64,000 nucleotides of DNA from Nocardia terrae (lineage in GTDB: Bacteria > Actinomycetota > Actinomycetes > Mycobacteriales > Mycobacteriaceae). Positions 16,145 to 25,671 of this stretch are shown piece by piece (the first letter of the stretch is position 1; every line of letters starts with the position of its first letter). The notes under the pieces are model-generated. The model saw only the letters and a program-made list of their open reading frames with translations. It was not told the DNA's origin and ran no database searches. Location: the NCBI RefSeq assembly GCF_009760405.1, contig NZ_WRPP01000003.1, positions 806,001 to 870,000 of the forward strand. The letters run 5' to 3'. The position numbers and the translations under genes are program-made.

Positions 16145-17019
16145 TACTTCTGCTCCTCGGCGAAAGCCTTGACGGCGGCCTGGTATTCGTCTTCCGAGGC
16201 ATCCAGGTAGCGGGCCTTGAACTCGGCCCACGACTCGGGCGTCTTGGCGGCCTCGACATAGTGGCGCTGGAACTTCTCGTCGCGGCCGTAGCTGCCGGAG
16301 AAGGTGAAGTGCGCGCCGCCGGGGGCCTCGACCACGCCGTCGACCATCATGCGGTTGAGGATGAGGGCCTGCGTCGGAACGGATTTCACCAGTTCCTCGG
16401 TCTCGACCAGGCGGTCCACCGACAGGTAGCGCTTCTCTGCGGAGAGCATGTACAGGTCGTCCATGTACGGATCGACGCCGGTGTAGGCGGCATTGCCGTG
16501 CTTGTCGCCCAGGTCCAGGTGCACGAAAGCGGCATCCAGGTTCAAAGCGGGCATGGCGACGAGGGTTTCGGCCTTGCCGTCGGTCAGGTAAGGCGACTGA
16601 ACAGTCTTCAGCTCGCCCTCCCAGAAATCGATGACGGCCGAACCCAATCCGGCGCGGATCGGCAGGAACGGCAGCCGGGCCGCCGCGGCCTGCAGACCGC
16701 ACTTGACCATGCCCTCGTCCATTTCGCGCACGGTGATCGCGCCCTCGGTACGCGCCTTGGCGAACCACGGGTCGTAGAACGGCGCGGAGTCCAGGGACAC
16801 GAAGCCGTAGTACGCCTTGCGGACCTTGCCCGCCGAGCAGAGCAGACCCAGGTCCGGGCCACCGTAGGTGACCACGGTCAGATCGGTGACATCCGAACGC
16901 AGCAGCGCCCGCACGAACGCCATCGGCTTACGCCGGGAACCCCAGCCGCCGATGCCGATGGTCATTCCGCTGCGCAGTTCGCCGACAACCTCGTCGAGCG
17001 ACATTCGCTTGTCGCGCAT
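16144..17019 (-). CDS. ipdA: IpdA, alpha subunit of steroid ring-opening hydrolase
   Basis: The 291-residue partner of IpdB, starting MRDKRMSLDEVVGELRSGMT, with the CoA-transferase family glycine block MTIGIGGWGSRRKPMAFVRA. The length matches Rv3551. An upstream in-frame extension exists but overlaps echA20 and is not used. The 5-bp gap to echA20 and the overlap with ipdB place it inside the KstR2-controlled operon. Confidence 0.9.
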   Translation of the reverse strand: MRDKRMSLDEVVGELRSGMTIGIGGWGSRRKPMAFVRALLRSDVTDLTVVTYGGPDLGLLCSAGKVRKAYYGFVSLDSAPFYDPWFAKARTEGAITVREMDEGMVKCGLQAAAARLPFLPIRAGLGSAVIDFWEGELKTVQSPYLTDGKAETLVAMPALNLDAAFVHLDLGDKHGNAAYTGVDPYMDDLYMLSAEKRYLSVDRLVETEELVKSVPTQALILNRMMVDGVVEAPGGAHFTFSGSYGRDEKFQRHYVEAAKTPESWAEFKARYLDASEDEYQAAVKAFAEEQK

Positions 17020-17024
17020 AGTTC

Positions 17025-17804
17025 TTACGACTCCTTCTTCGGTGCCGAATTCTTTTGGGCGGCCAGATCGTCGTCGAAGCGCGCCCGGATCTCGTCGGCC
17101 ACGCCCGCGAGGTTGAGCTCCATGGTGAAGCCCTGCTCGAAGCGGTAGGAGCGGTGCACGTCCTGCACGTCGATGCCGTTGAGCGCCTTCTTCGCGGCGC
17201 GGATGACGCGGCCGTCCTTGTTGGCGATGTTCTTGGCGACTTCCATTGCGGCGGCGTCGAGTTCGGCCCGCGGGACCACCTTGAAGACCGAGCCGTAGTG
17301 GTGCAGCTGCTGCGCGGTGAGGGTGCCCGCGGTGTAGAACATGGTCCGCATCAGGTGCTGCGGGACCAGTCGAGCCAGGTGGGTGGCCGCACCGAGCGCG
17401 CCGCGGTCGACCTCGGGGAGGCCGAAGGTCGCGTCGTCGGAGGCGACGATGACATCGGAGTTGCCGACCAGGCCGATGCCGCCGCCGAGGCAGAAGCCGT
17501 TCACGGCGGTGACCACGGGGACCTCGCAGTCGTAGACCGCGGCGAAGGCGGCGAAGCAGCCGTGGTTGGCGCGGATCAGGGCGGTGTGCCCGACATCGCG
17601 GTTCATCTCCTTGATGTCCACGCCCGCGTTGAAGCCGCGACCCTCGGCGCGCAGGACGACCACCCGGGTCTCCGGGTTCTTCCCGGCCTGGGTGATGGCG
17701 TCGGCCAGGGCGAACCAGCCGTCCGAAGGCAGCGCGTTGACCGGCGGGTAGTCGACAGTGACGACTTCGACGCCCTCGGTTTCGGTGTGACGGTTGATCC
17801 CCAT
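17025..17804 (-). CDS. echA20: EchA20, crotonase-fold ring-D hydrolase
   Basis: A 259-residue crotonase with oxyanion-hole blocks GFNAGVDIKEM and NGFCLGGGIGLVG. EchA20 (Rv3550) hydrolyses and opens ring D of the C/D-ring CoA intermediate. The start MGINRHTETEG at 17804 aligns with the known protein; an in-frame ATG at 17816 is an alternative. It is the first gene of the operon, with the KstR2 site 22 bp upstream, and is divergent from the SDR pair. Confidence 0.88.
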   Translation of the reverse strand: MGINRHTETEGVEVVTVDYPPVNALPSDGWFALADAITQAGKNPETRVVVLRAEGRGFNAGVDIKEMNRDVGHTALIRANHGCFAAFAAVYDCEVPVVTAVNGFCLGGGIGLVGNSDVIVASDDATFGLPEVDRGALGAATHLARLVPQHLMRTMFYTAGTLTAQQLHHYGSVFKVVPRAELDAAAMEVAKNIANKDGRVIRAAKKALNGIDVQDVHRSYRFEQGFTMELNLAGVADEIRARFDDDLAAQKNSAPKKES

Positions 17805-17825
17805 CGAATGTCCCATCGTTGGCAA

Positions 17826-17843
17826 AACAAGCAAGTGCTTGGT
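17826..17843. promoter_or_regulatory. KstR2 operator between echA20 and the SDR pair
   Basis: Read on the minus strand it is ACCAAGCACTTGCTTGTT, which contains the KstR2 core ANCAAGNNCTTGNT. It controls the divergent echA20 operon and the SDR genes. Confidence 0.85.
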
Positions 17844-17854
17844 AGGTTAGCACG

Positions 17855-18649
17855 GTGGGAATCGAAGTAAACCTGTCCGGCTCGGTCGTCCTGGTCACCG
17901 GCGGCGTGCGCGGCGTCGGAGCCGGCATCAGCCGGGTCTTCCTGGACGCGGGCGCGACCGTGGTGGCCTGCGCGCGGCGGCCCGCGGACACCCCCGTGGA
18001 GAGCAATGGACGCGGGATCGACTTCCTGCCGTGCGATGTGCGCGATACGGATTCGGTGCGCGGGCTGATCGACGCGATCGCGGAGAAGTACGGGCGACTG
18101 GACACCGTGGTGAACAATGCCGGTGGCGCGCCTTTCGCCCTGGCCGCGGACGCCAGTGCCAACTTCCACTCGAAGATCGTGCAGTTGAACCTGCTCGCGC
18201 CGCTGCTGGTTTCACAGGTCGCCAACGAGGTGATGCAGAAGCAGGAGACGGGTGGATCGATCGTGATGATCTCCAGCGTCTCCGGGCACCGGCCCTCGCC
18301 GGGTACCGCCGCCTACGGTGCCGCGAAAGCCGGTGTGGACAGCCTCGTTTCCTCGCTCGCGGTGGAGTGGGCTCCCAAGGTCCGGATGAACTCCGTCATC
18401 TGCGGCCTGGTCAATACCGAGTCCTCGCATCTGCACTATGGCGACGACGACGGCATCGCGGCGGTCAGCCGCACGGTTCCCATGCAGCGCATGGCAACCC
18501 CCGAAGACATCGGCCGCACGGCCGCCTTCCTGGCCTCGCCCCTGGCCGCCTACATCACCGGCAGCGCGCTGCTCGTGCACGGCGGTGGCGAGAAGCCCGC
18601 CTTCCTGGAAGCTTCCACCGCAGACGTCCCCGCCGTCTCCGGCCACTAG
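17855..18649 (+). CDS. Short-chain dehydrogenase, Rv3549c-like
   Basis: A 264-residue SDR with TGGVRGVGAG as nucleotide-binding motif near residue 15, NNAG near residue 88 and the catalytic pair YGAAK. In M. tuberculosis Rv3549c lies in the KstR2 regulon next to echA20, as here. The exact HIP intermediate is not settled; a hydroxyacyl-CoA or ring-hydroxyl oxidation is likely. The start is a GTG 11 bp downstream of the KstR2 operator. Confidence 0.82.
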   Translation: MGIEVNLSGSVVLVTGGVRGVGAGISRVFLDAGATVVACARRPADTPVESNGRGIDFLPCDVRDTDSVRGLIDAIAEKYGRLDTVVNNAGGAPFALAADASANFHSKIVQLNLLAPLLVSQVANEVMQKQETGGSIVMISSVSGHRPSPGTAAYGAAKAGVDSLVSSLAVEWAPKVRMNSVICGLVNTESSHLHYGDDDGIAAVSRTVPMQRMATPEDIGRTAAFLASPLAAYITGSALLVHGGGEKPAFLEASTADVPAVSGH

Positions 18650-18729
18650 ACGGCCTGGCCCCAGCCCCTTTCGGGGGCGCGGGGGTCAAGCCCCCGAATC
18701 CCATCTTTCACATCAGTGAGGTAATCGAT

Positions 18730-19641
18730 ATGACCGACAACAAGATCTGCGACGGCCGCGTCGTCATCGTGACCGGAGCGGGTCGCGGCATCGGCCGGGC
18801 CCACGCCCTCGCCTTCGCCGCCGCGGGTGCGAAGGTCGTGGTGAACGACATCGGTGCCGAGCTCGACGGCGCGCCCAGCCCCGACTCCCCGGCCGCGCAG
18901 GTCGTCGAGGAGATCAAGGCCCTCGGCAGCGACGCCGTCGTGAACGGCGACGACATCTCCGACTGGGAGGGCGCGCGCCGCCTGATCGCCACCGCCGTCG
19001 AAACCTTCGGCCGCCTCGACGTTCTCGTCAACAACGCGGGCATCGTGCGCGACCGCATGCTGGTCAACCTCGGCGAGGACGAGTGGGACGCCGTCATCAA
19101 GGTGCACCTCAAGGGCCACTTCGCCCCCATGCGGCACGCCGCCGAATACTGGCGCAACGAGGCCAAGGCCGGACGCACCCCCGAGGCCCGCATCATCAAC
19201 ACCAGCTCCGGCGCGGGCCTGCTCGGCTCGGTCGGCCAGGGCAACTACTCCGCCGCCAAGTCCGGCATCGCGGGCCTGACCCTCACCGCCGCGGCCGAAT
19301 TCGCGCGCTACGGCATCACCGTCAACGCCATCGCCCCGGCCGCCCGCACCCGCATGACCGAGCAGGTCTTCGCCGACATGATGGCCGCCCCCGAGGACGG
19401 CTTCGACGCCATGGCCCCGGAAAACGTGTCGCCCCTGGTGGTCTGGCTCGGCTCCGCCGATTCCGCCGGCGTCACCGGCCGCATGTTCGAGGTCGAGGGC
19501 GGCAAGGTCACCGTCGCCGACGGCTGGCGCCACGGCGTCTCCATCGACCGCGGCGCCCGCTGGGAACCGGCCGAACTCGGCCCGGTAGTCCGCGACCTGC
19601 TCTCCAAGGCCACCACCCCGGAACCGGTCTACGGCGCGTAG
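18730..19641 (+). CDS. Short-chain dehydrogenase, Rv3548c-like
   Basis: A 303-residue SDR of the long-loop type (insert VNDIGAELDGAPSPDSPAAQ after the Rossmann TGAGRGIG), with NNAG and the catalytic YSAAK. Proteins like Rv3548c resemble the dehydrogenase part of MFE-2 and oxidise 3-hydroxyacyl-CoAs, which suits beta-oxidation of C/D-ring fragments. It lies 80 bp downstream of the previous SDR and is probably in the same KstR2-controlled transcript. Confidence 0.82.
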   Translation: MTDNKICDGRVVIVTGAGRGIGRAHALAFAAAGAKVVVNDIGAELDGAPSPDSPAAQVVEEIKALGSDAVVNGDDISDWEGARRLIATAVETFGRLDVLVNNAGIVRDRMLVNLGEDEWDAVIKVHLKGHFAPMRHAAEYWRNEAKAGRTPEARIINTSSGAGLLGSVGQGNYSAAKSGIAGLTLTAAAEFARYGITVNAIAPAARTRMTEQVFADMMAAPEDGFDAMAPENVSPLVVWLGSADSAGVTGRMFEVEGGKVTVADGWRHGVSIDRGARWEPAELGPVVRDLLSKATTPEPVYGA

Positions 19642-19659
19642 CCCGCACTCCCGCACCGA

Positions 19660-19694
19660 GCCGCCTCCGGAACCTCTCGCCCCGGGGGCGGCTT
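19660..19694. terminator. Imperfect hairpin after the SDR operon
   Basis: AGCCGCC pairs with GGCGGCT across a loop with partial internal pairing, between convergent genes. There is no strong T tract. Confidence 0.45.
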
Positions 19695-19706
19695 CGTGTT
19701 TCTCCG

Positions 19707-20540
19707 CTACTTCTTTCGGATGCCCGACACCAGGGCGAAGAGGGTGTCCAGGACCGGGGTCGGGGTCAGGGAGGTGGCGACCACCTGGATCTTTCCGGCG
19801 AGGCCGGGGATGTAGCGGGCGTGGGGACGCTTTGCGGTGAGCGCCTTTTCGACTTCCTTGACGACCGAATCGACCGGGGCGGCGATCTTGGGGACCTGCT
19901 GGGACATTCTGCGCAGGCCCGCGAGGTGGGTGCTGTAGAGGTCGCGCTGGGCTTCGGTGAGGTGGGCCGTGGTGGTGTCGACCATGTCGGTGGCGCCGAA
20001 CCAGAGGTCGGTGGCGATGGGGCCCGGCTCGATCAGCGAAGTGCGGATTCCCCAGGGGCGCAGTTCCACTCGGAGGGCGTCGACCAGGCCCTCGAGGGCG
20101 AACTTGGAGGAGTTGTAGGCGCCGGTGCCGGGGGTCGAGACCCGGCCGGAGAGGGACGAGATGAAGACGGCTCGGCCCTTGCTGGCGCGCAGGCGCGGGA
20201 GGACCGCCTGGGTGACGGCGAACTGGCCGAAGACATTGACCTCGAACTGGTTTCGGAGCTCGTCGAGGGTGAGCAGCTCCACCGGGCCGTCGACGACGAC
20301 GCCCGCGTTGTTGACCACGGCGGTCAGGTCGGCGGGGAGGGCCTCGTCCAGTGCGGCGATGTCATCGGGGTTGGTGACGTCGAGTTGTATCGGGGTGATG
20401 CGGGAGTCGGCGGCGGTGAGGGCCTCGCCGTCGGAGAGCTTGCGGACGCCCGCGTAGACCTGCCAGCCCTGCTGTGCCATCCGCAGGCAGATGGCCTTTC
20501 CGATACCGCGCGCCGCGCCCGTGACCAACACAGAGTTCAT
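19707..20540 (-). CDS. Short-chain dehydrogenase (17-beta-HSD/retinol-DH-like)
   Basis: The 277-residue product has TGAARGIGK near the start, NNAGVVVDGP, and YNSSK as catalytic pair. Its C-terminal half (VRIELRPWGIRTSLIEPGPI-like text) is typical of classical SDRs acting on steroids, retinol or lipids. Its divergent neighbour is a phosphoesterase and no KstR or KstR2 box was found, so a link to sterol breakdown is not supported. The substrate is unknown. Confidence 0.8.
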   Translation of the reverse strand: MNSVLVTGAARGIGKAICLRMAQQGWQVYAGVRKLSDGEALTAADSRITPIQLDVTNPDDIAALDEALPADLTAVVNNAGVVVDGPVELLTLDELRNQFEVNVFGQFAVTQAVLPRLRASKGRAVFISSLSGRVSTPGTGAYNSSKFALEGLVDALRVELRPWGIRTSLIEPGPIATDLWFGATDMVDTTTAHLTEAQRDLYSTHLAGLRRMSQQVPKIAAPVDSVVKEVEKALTAKRPHARYIPGLAGKIQVVATSLTPTPVLDTLFALVSGIRKK

Positions 20541-20618
20541 GGTGGTCAGCCTAATTCGGCGCGGCCGGGCGTGGCGTGGGGTAATGGGGATGCCGTTCGG
20601 GGGTGAGGGTGCCACCAT

Positions 20619-21503
20619 GTGGCGATGGGGAATGTCCTGATTGTCGGAGACCTGCATGGAAATACGACATTCGCACAGGCGATGTTGCAGGTCGCGAAGC
20701 GAAATGACTGCGGAAAGGTCTTCGTGGTGGGGGACTTCGGGGCCTGGGAGCACATGCACTCGGGGCGGCGGTATTTCGATGTGGTGAACCGGTCGGCCAA
20801 GAAGGCCGCGGTCACCGTCTACTTCCTGGACGGCAACCATGACAAGAGCTCGCTGCTGCACGAGCTCTATGACGACCATCGTGACGACGAGGGATTCCTG
20901 GTGTGTCGCACACACCTCCGGTACGCACCGCGCGGACACCGGTGGACCTGGGACGAGACAAGTTTCGCCGCCTTCGGCGGGGCACGATCGACCGACAAGG
21001 GCTGGCGACTCGCCAAGGAGGCGCGCAAGGCCGCTCAGGCCGAGACGCGGCGGCGCTACGGCTCGTCGAAGCGACCGGAAACGGCGGGCACGCTGTGGTT
21101 TCCGGAGGAGGAGATGACCGACGAGGAACTGGACGCCGCGCTGGAGGCAGACAGCTCACCGGTGGACATTCTGCTCACCCACGACAAACCACGCGGGTCG
21201 CAGCCCAAGTGGAACCGCAAGGACAAGCCGGAGTGCTTCCCCAACCAGGACCGCATCCAGCGTGTGGTCGAGACGCTGCGGCCCAGCGTCCTGTTCCACG
21301 GCCACCTGCACGTCCGCTACACCGACACCATCGCTTCCGGCGACGGCCGGTGGACCCGCGTCGAGGGTCTGGCCTGCGACCCGGAAGCCTCCCAGTACCT
21401 GGAGTATTCGGGCGAACACTCCTGGTACGTGCTGCGATTGCCCTATGCCGAGGAACGGCTCGAGGGCACCGACGAGACCGAGCCCAGTTCCCTACCCGCG
21501 TGA
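20619..21503 (+). CDS. Calcineurin-like metallophosphoesterase
   Basis: The 294-residue protein contains the full metal-ligand set of the family: GDLHG near residue 10, GDFGAWE near residue 43, GNHD near residue 74 and GHLHVR near residue 225. It is likely cytoplasmic and hydrolyses phosphomono- or diesters; the substrate is unknown. GTG at 20619 and ATG at 20625 are both possible. Its last 12 bp overlap the convergent permease gene. Confidence 0.82.
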   Translation: MAMGNVLIVGDLHGNTTFAQAMLQVAKRNDCGKVFVVGDFGAWEHMHSGRRYFDVVNRSAKKAAVTVYFLDGNHDKSSLLHELYDDHRDDEGFLVCRTHLRYAPRGHRWTWDETSFAAFGGARSTDKGWRLAKEARKAAQAETRRRYGSSKRPETAGTLWFPEEEMTDEELDAALEADSSPVDILLTHDKPRGSQPKWNRKDKPECFPNQDRIQRVVETLRPSVLFHGHLHVRYTDTIASGDGRWTRVEGLACDPEASQYLEYSGEHSWYVLRLPYAEERLEGTDETEPSSLPA

Positions 21504-22871
21504 TTCGTCATAGGAGGAAGTGCCCTCGTCGAGCAGGGGCTCCTCCACTTTGAAGTGGGCCGGGGCGAACAGGCGCAGCACGTGATAGCCGGTGATGACG
21601 ACCAGGGTGCCCAGCGCGATGCCGCTGAGGGTGAAGTTGTCGGTGAACTTCATGCTCACATTGCCGATGCCGATGATCAGGCCCGCCGCGGCGGGCACCA
21701 GGTTCAGCGGATTGCGCAGGTCGACCTTGGCGTTGGTCCAGATCTGCGCGCCCAGCAGGCCGATCATGCCGTAGAGGATGACGGTGATGCCGCCGAGCAC
21801 GCCGCCGGGAATGGCCGCGACGATCGCGCCGAACTTCGGACACAGGCCGAAGAGCAGCGCGAAAAAGGCGGCGGCCCAATAGGCGGCGGTCGAGTAGACG
21901 CGGGTGGCCGCCATGACGCCGATGTTCTCGGAGTAGGTGGTGTTGGGCGGGCCGCCGACCGCGGTGGACAGCATCGACGCCGCGCCGTCAGCGGCGATGG
22001 CGGTGCCGAGCTTGTCGTCCAGATTGCCGCCGGTCATCTCGCCGACCGCCTTCACATGCCCGGCGTTCTCCGCGACCAGCGCGATCACCACGGGCAGGGC
22101 GACCAGCACCGCCGACCACTGGAACGAGGGCGCGTGGAAGGTCGGCAGCCCGATCCAGTCCGCCTTGCCCACCCCGGAGAGGTCCAGACGCCAGTGGTCG
22201 ACGACCTTGCCGCTGCCGTCGGCCGAGTGGATCTGGCCGAACACCCGGTCCAGCACCCACGAGAGCCCGTACCCGAAGATCAGGCCCAGGAAAATCGCGA
22301 TGCGCGAGAAGAATCCGCGCAGACCGACCACGGCCAGACCGGTGAAGAGCATGACCAGCAGCGCGGTCCACTGGTCCTGCGGCCAGTAGGTGGAGGCCGT
22401 GACCGGGGCCAGATTGAAGCCGATGAGCATGACCACCGCGCCGGTCACCACCGGCGGCATGGCCGCGTGAATGATGCGCGCCCCGAACTTCTGAACCGCC
22501 AGACCGATCAGAAACAGTGCCGCACCCACCGCGAGGCAAGCCCCGGTAACCGTCGCGCTACTTCCGCCCTGCGCCCGGATCACCGCTGCCACGCCCACGA
22601 ACGACAGCGAACAGCCCAGGTAGCTGGGCACCTGCCCGCGGGTGGCCAGCAGGAAGATCGCGGTGGCCACGCCGGACATCATGATGGCCAGGTTGGGGTC
22701 CAGCCCCATCAGCACCGGCGCCACGAAACTCGCCCCGAACATGGCCACGACGTGCTGCGCACCCAAGCCGAAGGTGCGGGGCCAGGACAGTCGCTCATCC
22801 GGCCGCACCACCGCGCCGGGTGCGGGCGTACGCCCGTCGCCGTGCACCGTCCAGCGGACACCCAAAACCAT
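21492..22871 (-). CDS. NCS2-family uracil/xanthine permease
   Basis: A multi-spanning transporter of about 459 residues from MVLGVRWTVHGDGR; frames further upstream lack membrane character. It carries the NCS2 signature TYSENIGVMAATRVYS and the VAENAGHVKAV block, with about 12-14 helices. ENIGV is as in uracil permeases (UraA), so pyrimidine import is the most likely role. It is a single-gene unit convergent with the phosphoesterase; no neighbouring pyrimidine genes are seen. Confidence 0.82.
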   Translation of the reverse strand: MVLGVRWTVHGDGRTPAPGAVVRPDERLSWPRTFGLGAQHVVAMFGASFVAPVLMGLDPNLAIMMSGVATAIFLLATRGQVPSYLGCSLSFVGVAAVIRAQGGSSATVTGACLAVGAALFLIGLAVQKFGARIIHAAMPPVVTGAVVMLIGFNLAPVTASTYWPQDQWTALLVMLFTGLAVVGLRGFFSRIAIFLGLIFGYGLSWVLDRVFGQIHSADGSGKVVDHWRLDLSGVGKADWIGLPTFHAPSFQWSAVLVALPVVIALVAENAGHVKAVGEMTGGNLDDKLGTAIAADGAASMLSTAVGGPPNTTYSENIGVMAATRVYSTAAYWAAAFFALLFGLCPKFGAIVAAIPGGVLGGITVILYGMIGLLGAQIWTNAKVDLRNPLNLVPAAAGLIIGIGNVSMKFTDNFTLSGIALGTLVVITGYHVLRLFAPAHFKVEEPLLDEGTSSYDESRG

Positions 22872-23144
22872 CAATCGCCCGCTTTCTCCCGAAGGTCCGA
22901 AACCACTCCGCGCACATCCTAATCCGAGCAAACCCCCAGCTCCCGCCCACACACGTCGCCACGAGAACCGGCCGGCATCGGCGGGCAGCGGCCGGAATTC
23001 GACATCGCCGGTCCCCGGCCTCCCCCACGCGACCTTTCAGCGACATTGTGGGTGCCGGTCCCATCGCCGTGAACGCGGACCACTCGCACCTCGGCGGGTA
23101 TGTCGGCCTCGGGGCGACCCGCGCGAGCTGCCCCGCTCAGCCGC

Positions 23145-23642
23145 TCATGTCAGGCCGTACCGGCGCCGCACGCGAGGAGGTAGGGCATAGCGATTCACCG
23201 TATCGTCGTCCGAGCCGACCGGGACCCGTTGCGACACCGCAGGATTCGTCCGGTCGGAGCCGACAGGCAGTGGCCTGTGCCGGATGTCGGCAGGATCGGG
23301 CGGGGAGGCCGAGGTGGGCGGCGATGCTGCGTTATCCGAGCGCTCGACGGTCGTTCGCACGAGATGTCGTAGCGCGCGGGCGACGGACGGATCGGAGGTG
23401 AGCTCCTCCCGCAGGGCGGCGGCCCGTTTCAGCGCGCGACCGAGCGCCAACCCGTGCGCACGCGAAACCGATTGCGCCACTGCCGGGTCCGGCATGGTCA
23501 ATGTGGTGATGCGCCCGTCCGCGGCGACCTCCACGTCGACCCCGTCCACTACGGCGCGCGCACGCACCCCGTCGACGGCGTCTTGAACCCGACGGGCCTT
23601 GCGCGCCAACTCCTCGAATCGAGCATCCATCGATCCCGGCAT
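23145..23642 (-). CDS. YbaB/EbfC-like DNA-binding protein
   Basis: A 165-residue protein. The first about 95 residues have the pattern of actinobacterial YbaB/EbfC-like proteins (two helices around a strand block, AVVDGVDVEVAADGRITTLT). The tail of about 65 residues is Pro/Arg-rich and looks disordered. Family members bind DNA as dimers. Its role here is unknown and its neighbours give no hint. Confidence 0.6.
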   Translation of the reverse strand: MPGSMDARFEELARKARRVQDAVDGVRARAVVDGVDVEVAADGRITTLTMPDPAVAQSVSRAHGLALGRALKRAAALREELTSDPSVARALRHLVRTTVERSDNAASPPTSASPPDPADIRHRPLPVGSDRTNPAVSQRVPVGSDDDTVNRYALPPRVRRRYGLT

Positions 23643-23708
23643 GCGTTCCAGGCTACGGAGAGGACATGAGATGGCTTGTCACATTGGAAACTTCGCGCAC
23701 CAGGACGG

Positions 23709-25541
23709 TCAGGGCCGCACACGGATCTGCTGCATCATGTCGTGGTCGGCGTGGTCGAGGTTGTGGCAGTGCCAGACATAGCCGCGAATCTCGGGCGAGT
23801 CCGCCATGCCGCCGGGCATACCCGCGCCGGTCGGGGACATGGCTTCCGCGCCCGGCGGAATCGTGAGCACCGTGTCGGGGTCGAAGCCGAGCTCGTCGGC
23901 CGACGGCCACTTCACCAGAATCCTGGTGATGGTGTCGGTGGGGCATTCGACGGTGTCCTTCCAGCCGGCTTCCCAGGGCGGCGGCCCCTCTTCGGGCCCG
24001 ATGGCGAAGGCGTCGGCCGAAGGGGCCCAGCGGATCCCGAACTTGGGCGGATAGTTCGCGAGGAAATACGCCGAGGTGAGGATGGGCTGGCGCGCGATCA
24101 CCCGGAGCCGGGCCAGGTGCAGGTGGATGGGGTGGTCGAAGGGCGTGGTGTTGACGATGTCCCACTGTTCGACGGTGCCCGCCGCGGCCAGATCGATGTC
24201 CGAGCTCAGGAAGGGCAGGTTGTTCAGCGACATCATGGTCGGGAAGACCGCCGCGGCCCGGGCATCGTCATTGAGCCCGAGCAGGGTCATCGTGCGTGTG
24301 GCGCTCGGCCGGTAGACGGGTTCGAGCGCGTCCGGCTGACCGGGTCCACCCCGCAGGGTGAACGGAACCGGCTGGGCCGGACCGTCTCCCGCGCCGACGA
24401 AGCGCATGATGGGCCGTAGCTCGGGAGCCATGAACACGGCATTGCCGAGATCGTTCTTGGCGGTATTGATCAGATCGACGCTCGCCCCGTCCGCGACGGC
24501 GCTGAAATCGACCAGCAGATCCACCCGTTCGCCCGGGCTGACCCGGATCGACGGCGTCGGCACGGGTCCGTTCAGCAGTCCCAGATCGCCTCCGATGACG
24601 AAGAACAGCATGCCGTTGGAGAACTCGAAAATATAAGGGCGCGAATTGGATCCGTTGAGCAGCCGGAACCGGTAGACGGTGCGCCGCACCTCCAGCCGCG
24701 GCCACACCACCCCGTTCACGCAGCACACGTCGCCCAGCTGCCCGGATTGGTTGTAGCCCTGCGGAATATAGGTAGCCACCATGGGTTGCAGGCTGCCGTC
24801 GGCGTTGAAGGTCCGGTCTTGCACGATGAGCGGGACCTCGAACTCGCCGCTGGGCAGCCCGAGCGGGTTGTCGTCGCGCCCGGTGTCGAATTCGTCTCTC
24901 AGGTAGTACATCCCGGCCAATCCGGCCTGGATGTTCAGCCTGGTGATCCCCATGGCGTGATCGTGATACCAGAGGGTGGCCGCCTCCTGCCGGTTCCCGT
25001 ACGCGAAGCTCGGCCCGCCGCCGTTGCGCCACCCGATGAGCGGATGCCCGTCCGAGTCGGGGGCATTCGCGCCCCCGTGCAGATGCACGGTGAAGCGCGG
25101 GTCGGTGCGGTCCAGCTCGGTGACCCCGTGCATGGTGAGATCCACATGCTCGGCCAGCACATGCGGGCCGAGCTCATTGCGAAAACCTATGCGCGCCATC
25201 TGATCACGGTGCGCCTCAAGATTGGGCCCGAGCACCGGCCGCTCGAACCCCCAGCTGCGGGTCTCCGGCAGATCCCGGTGATAGCGATGGGTACCCGAGG
25301 TTGCCGCCAATTCCCCCGCGACCCCGCGGGTTTCGGGGATGGGCAGTTCGTCGACATAGGGCTGCAGCGCGGGCGAGTGGTAGTTGAACGGCGTGATCGG
25401 GGGCGGGGGCAGCGGCGGAATGGGCACGGGCGGCGGGGGCAGGGGCACGGGGTCGGCCGATGCCGACGCCAGATAGCCCATGCCCGCGACTCCGAGGGCT
25501 CCCAGGAGGAACCCCCGTCTCGGCAGGTTCTCGGTCATCAT
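23709..25541 (-). CDS. Tat-exported multicopper oxidase
   Basis: About 610 residues starting MMTENLPRRGFLLGALG, a twin-arginine signal, followed by a Pro-rich linker (residues 31-50). All four copper motifs are present: HLHGG 153-157, WYHDH 191-195, HPIHLHL 470-476 and HCHNLDHADHDMM from 591, with Met602 as probable axial T1 ligand. It is close to CotA/bilirubin-oxidase-type enzymes and would oxidise phenols or Cu(I)/Mn(II) outside the membrane. A single-gene unit; no sterol operator is seen. Confidence 0.88.
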   Translation of the reverse strand: MMTENLPRRGFLLGALGVAGMGYLASASADPVPLPPPPVPIPPLPPPPITPFNYHSPALQPYVDELPIPETRGVAGELAATSGTHRYHRDLPETRSWGFERPVLGPNLEAHRDQMARIGFRNELGPHVLAEHVDLTMHGVTELDRTDPRFTVHLHGGANAPDSDGHPLIGWRNGGGPSFAYGNRQEAATLWYHDHAMGITRLNIQAGLAGMYYLRDEFDTGRDDNPLGLPSGEFEVPLIVQDRTFNADGSLQPMVATYIPQGYNQSGQLGDVCCVNGVVWPRLEVRRTVYRFRLLNGSNSRPYIFEFSNGMLFFVIGGDLGLLNGPVPTPSIRVSPGERVDLLVDFSAVADGASVDLINTAKNDLGNAVFMAPELRPIMRFVGAGDGPAQPVPFTLRGGPGQPDALEPVYRPSATRTMTLLGLNDDARAAAVFPTMMSLNNLPFLSSDIDLAAAGTVEQWDIVNTTPFDHPIHLHLARLRVIARQPILTSAYFLANYPPKFGIRWAPSADAFAIGPEEGPPPWEAGWKDTVECPTDTITRILVKWPSADELGFDPDTVLTIPPGAEAMSPTGAGMPGGMADSPEIRGYVWHCHNLDHADHDMMQQIRVRP

Positions 25542-25671
25542 CCAGTCCCACCCGGACAACTGCGCTGTCAACCGGTCTATCGCTCGACGATAGCCGACAT
25601 TACGAGGCCCCGTAGCGGAAAAGCCGCCCACCGAATCCCGGTGCGCGGCTTCCCTGGAACTTGCGGCGGGC

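Noticed and set aside
17020..18225. Long upstream extension of ipdA
   Set aside because: It overlaps echA20 and its operator; the protein matches IpdA only from 17019.
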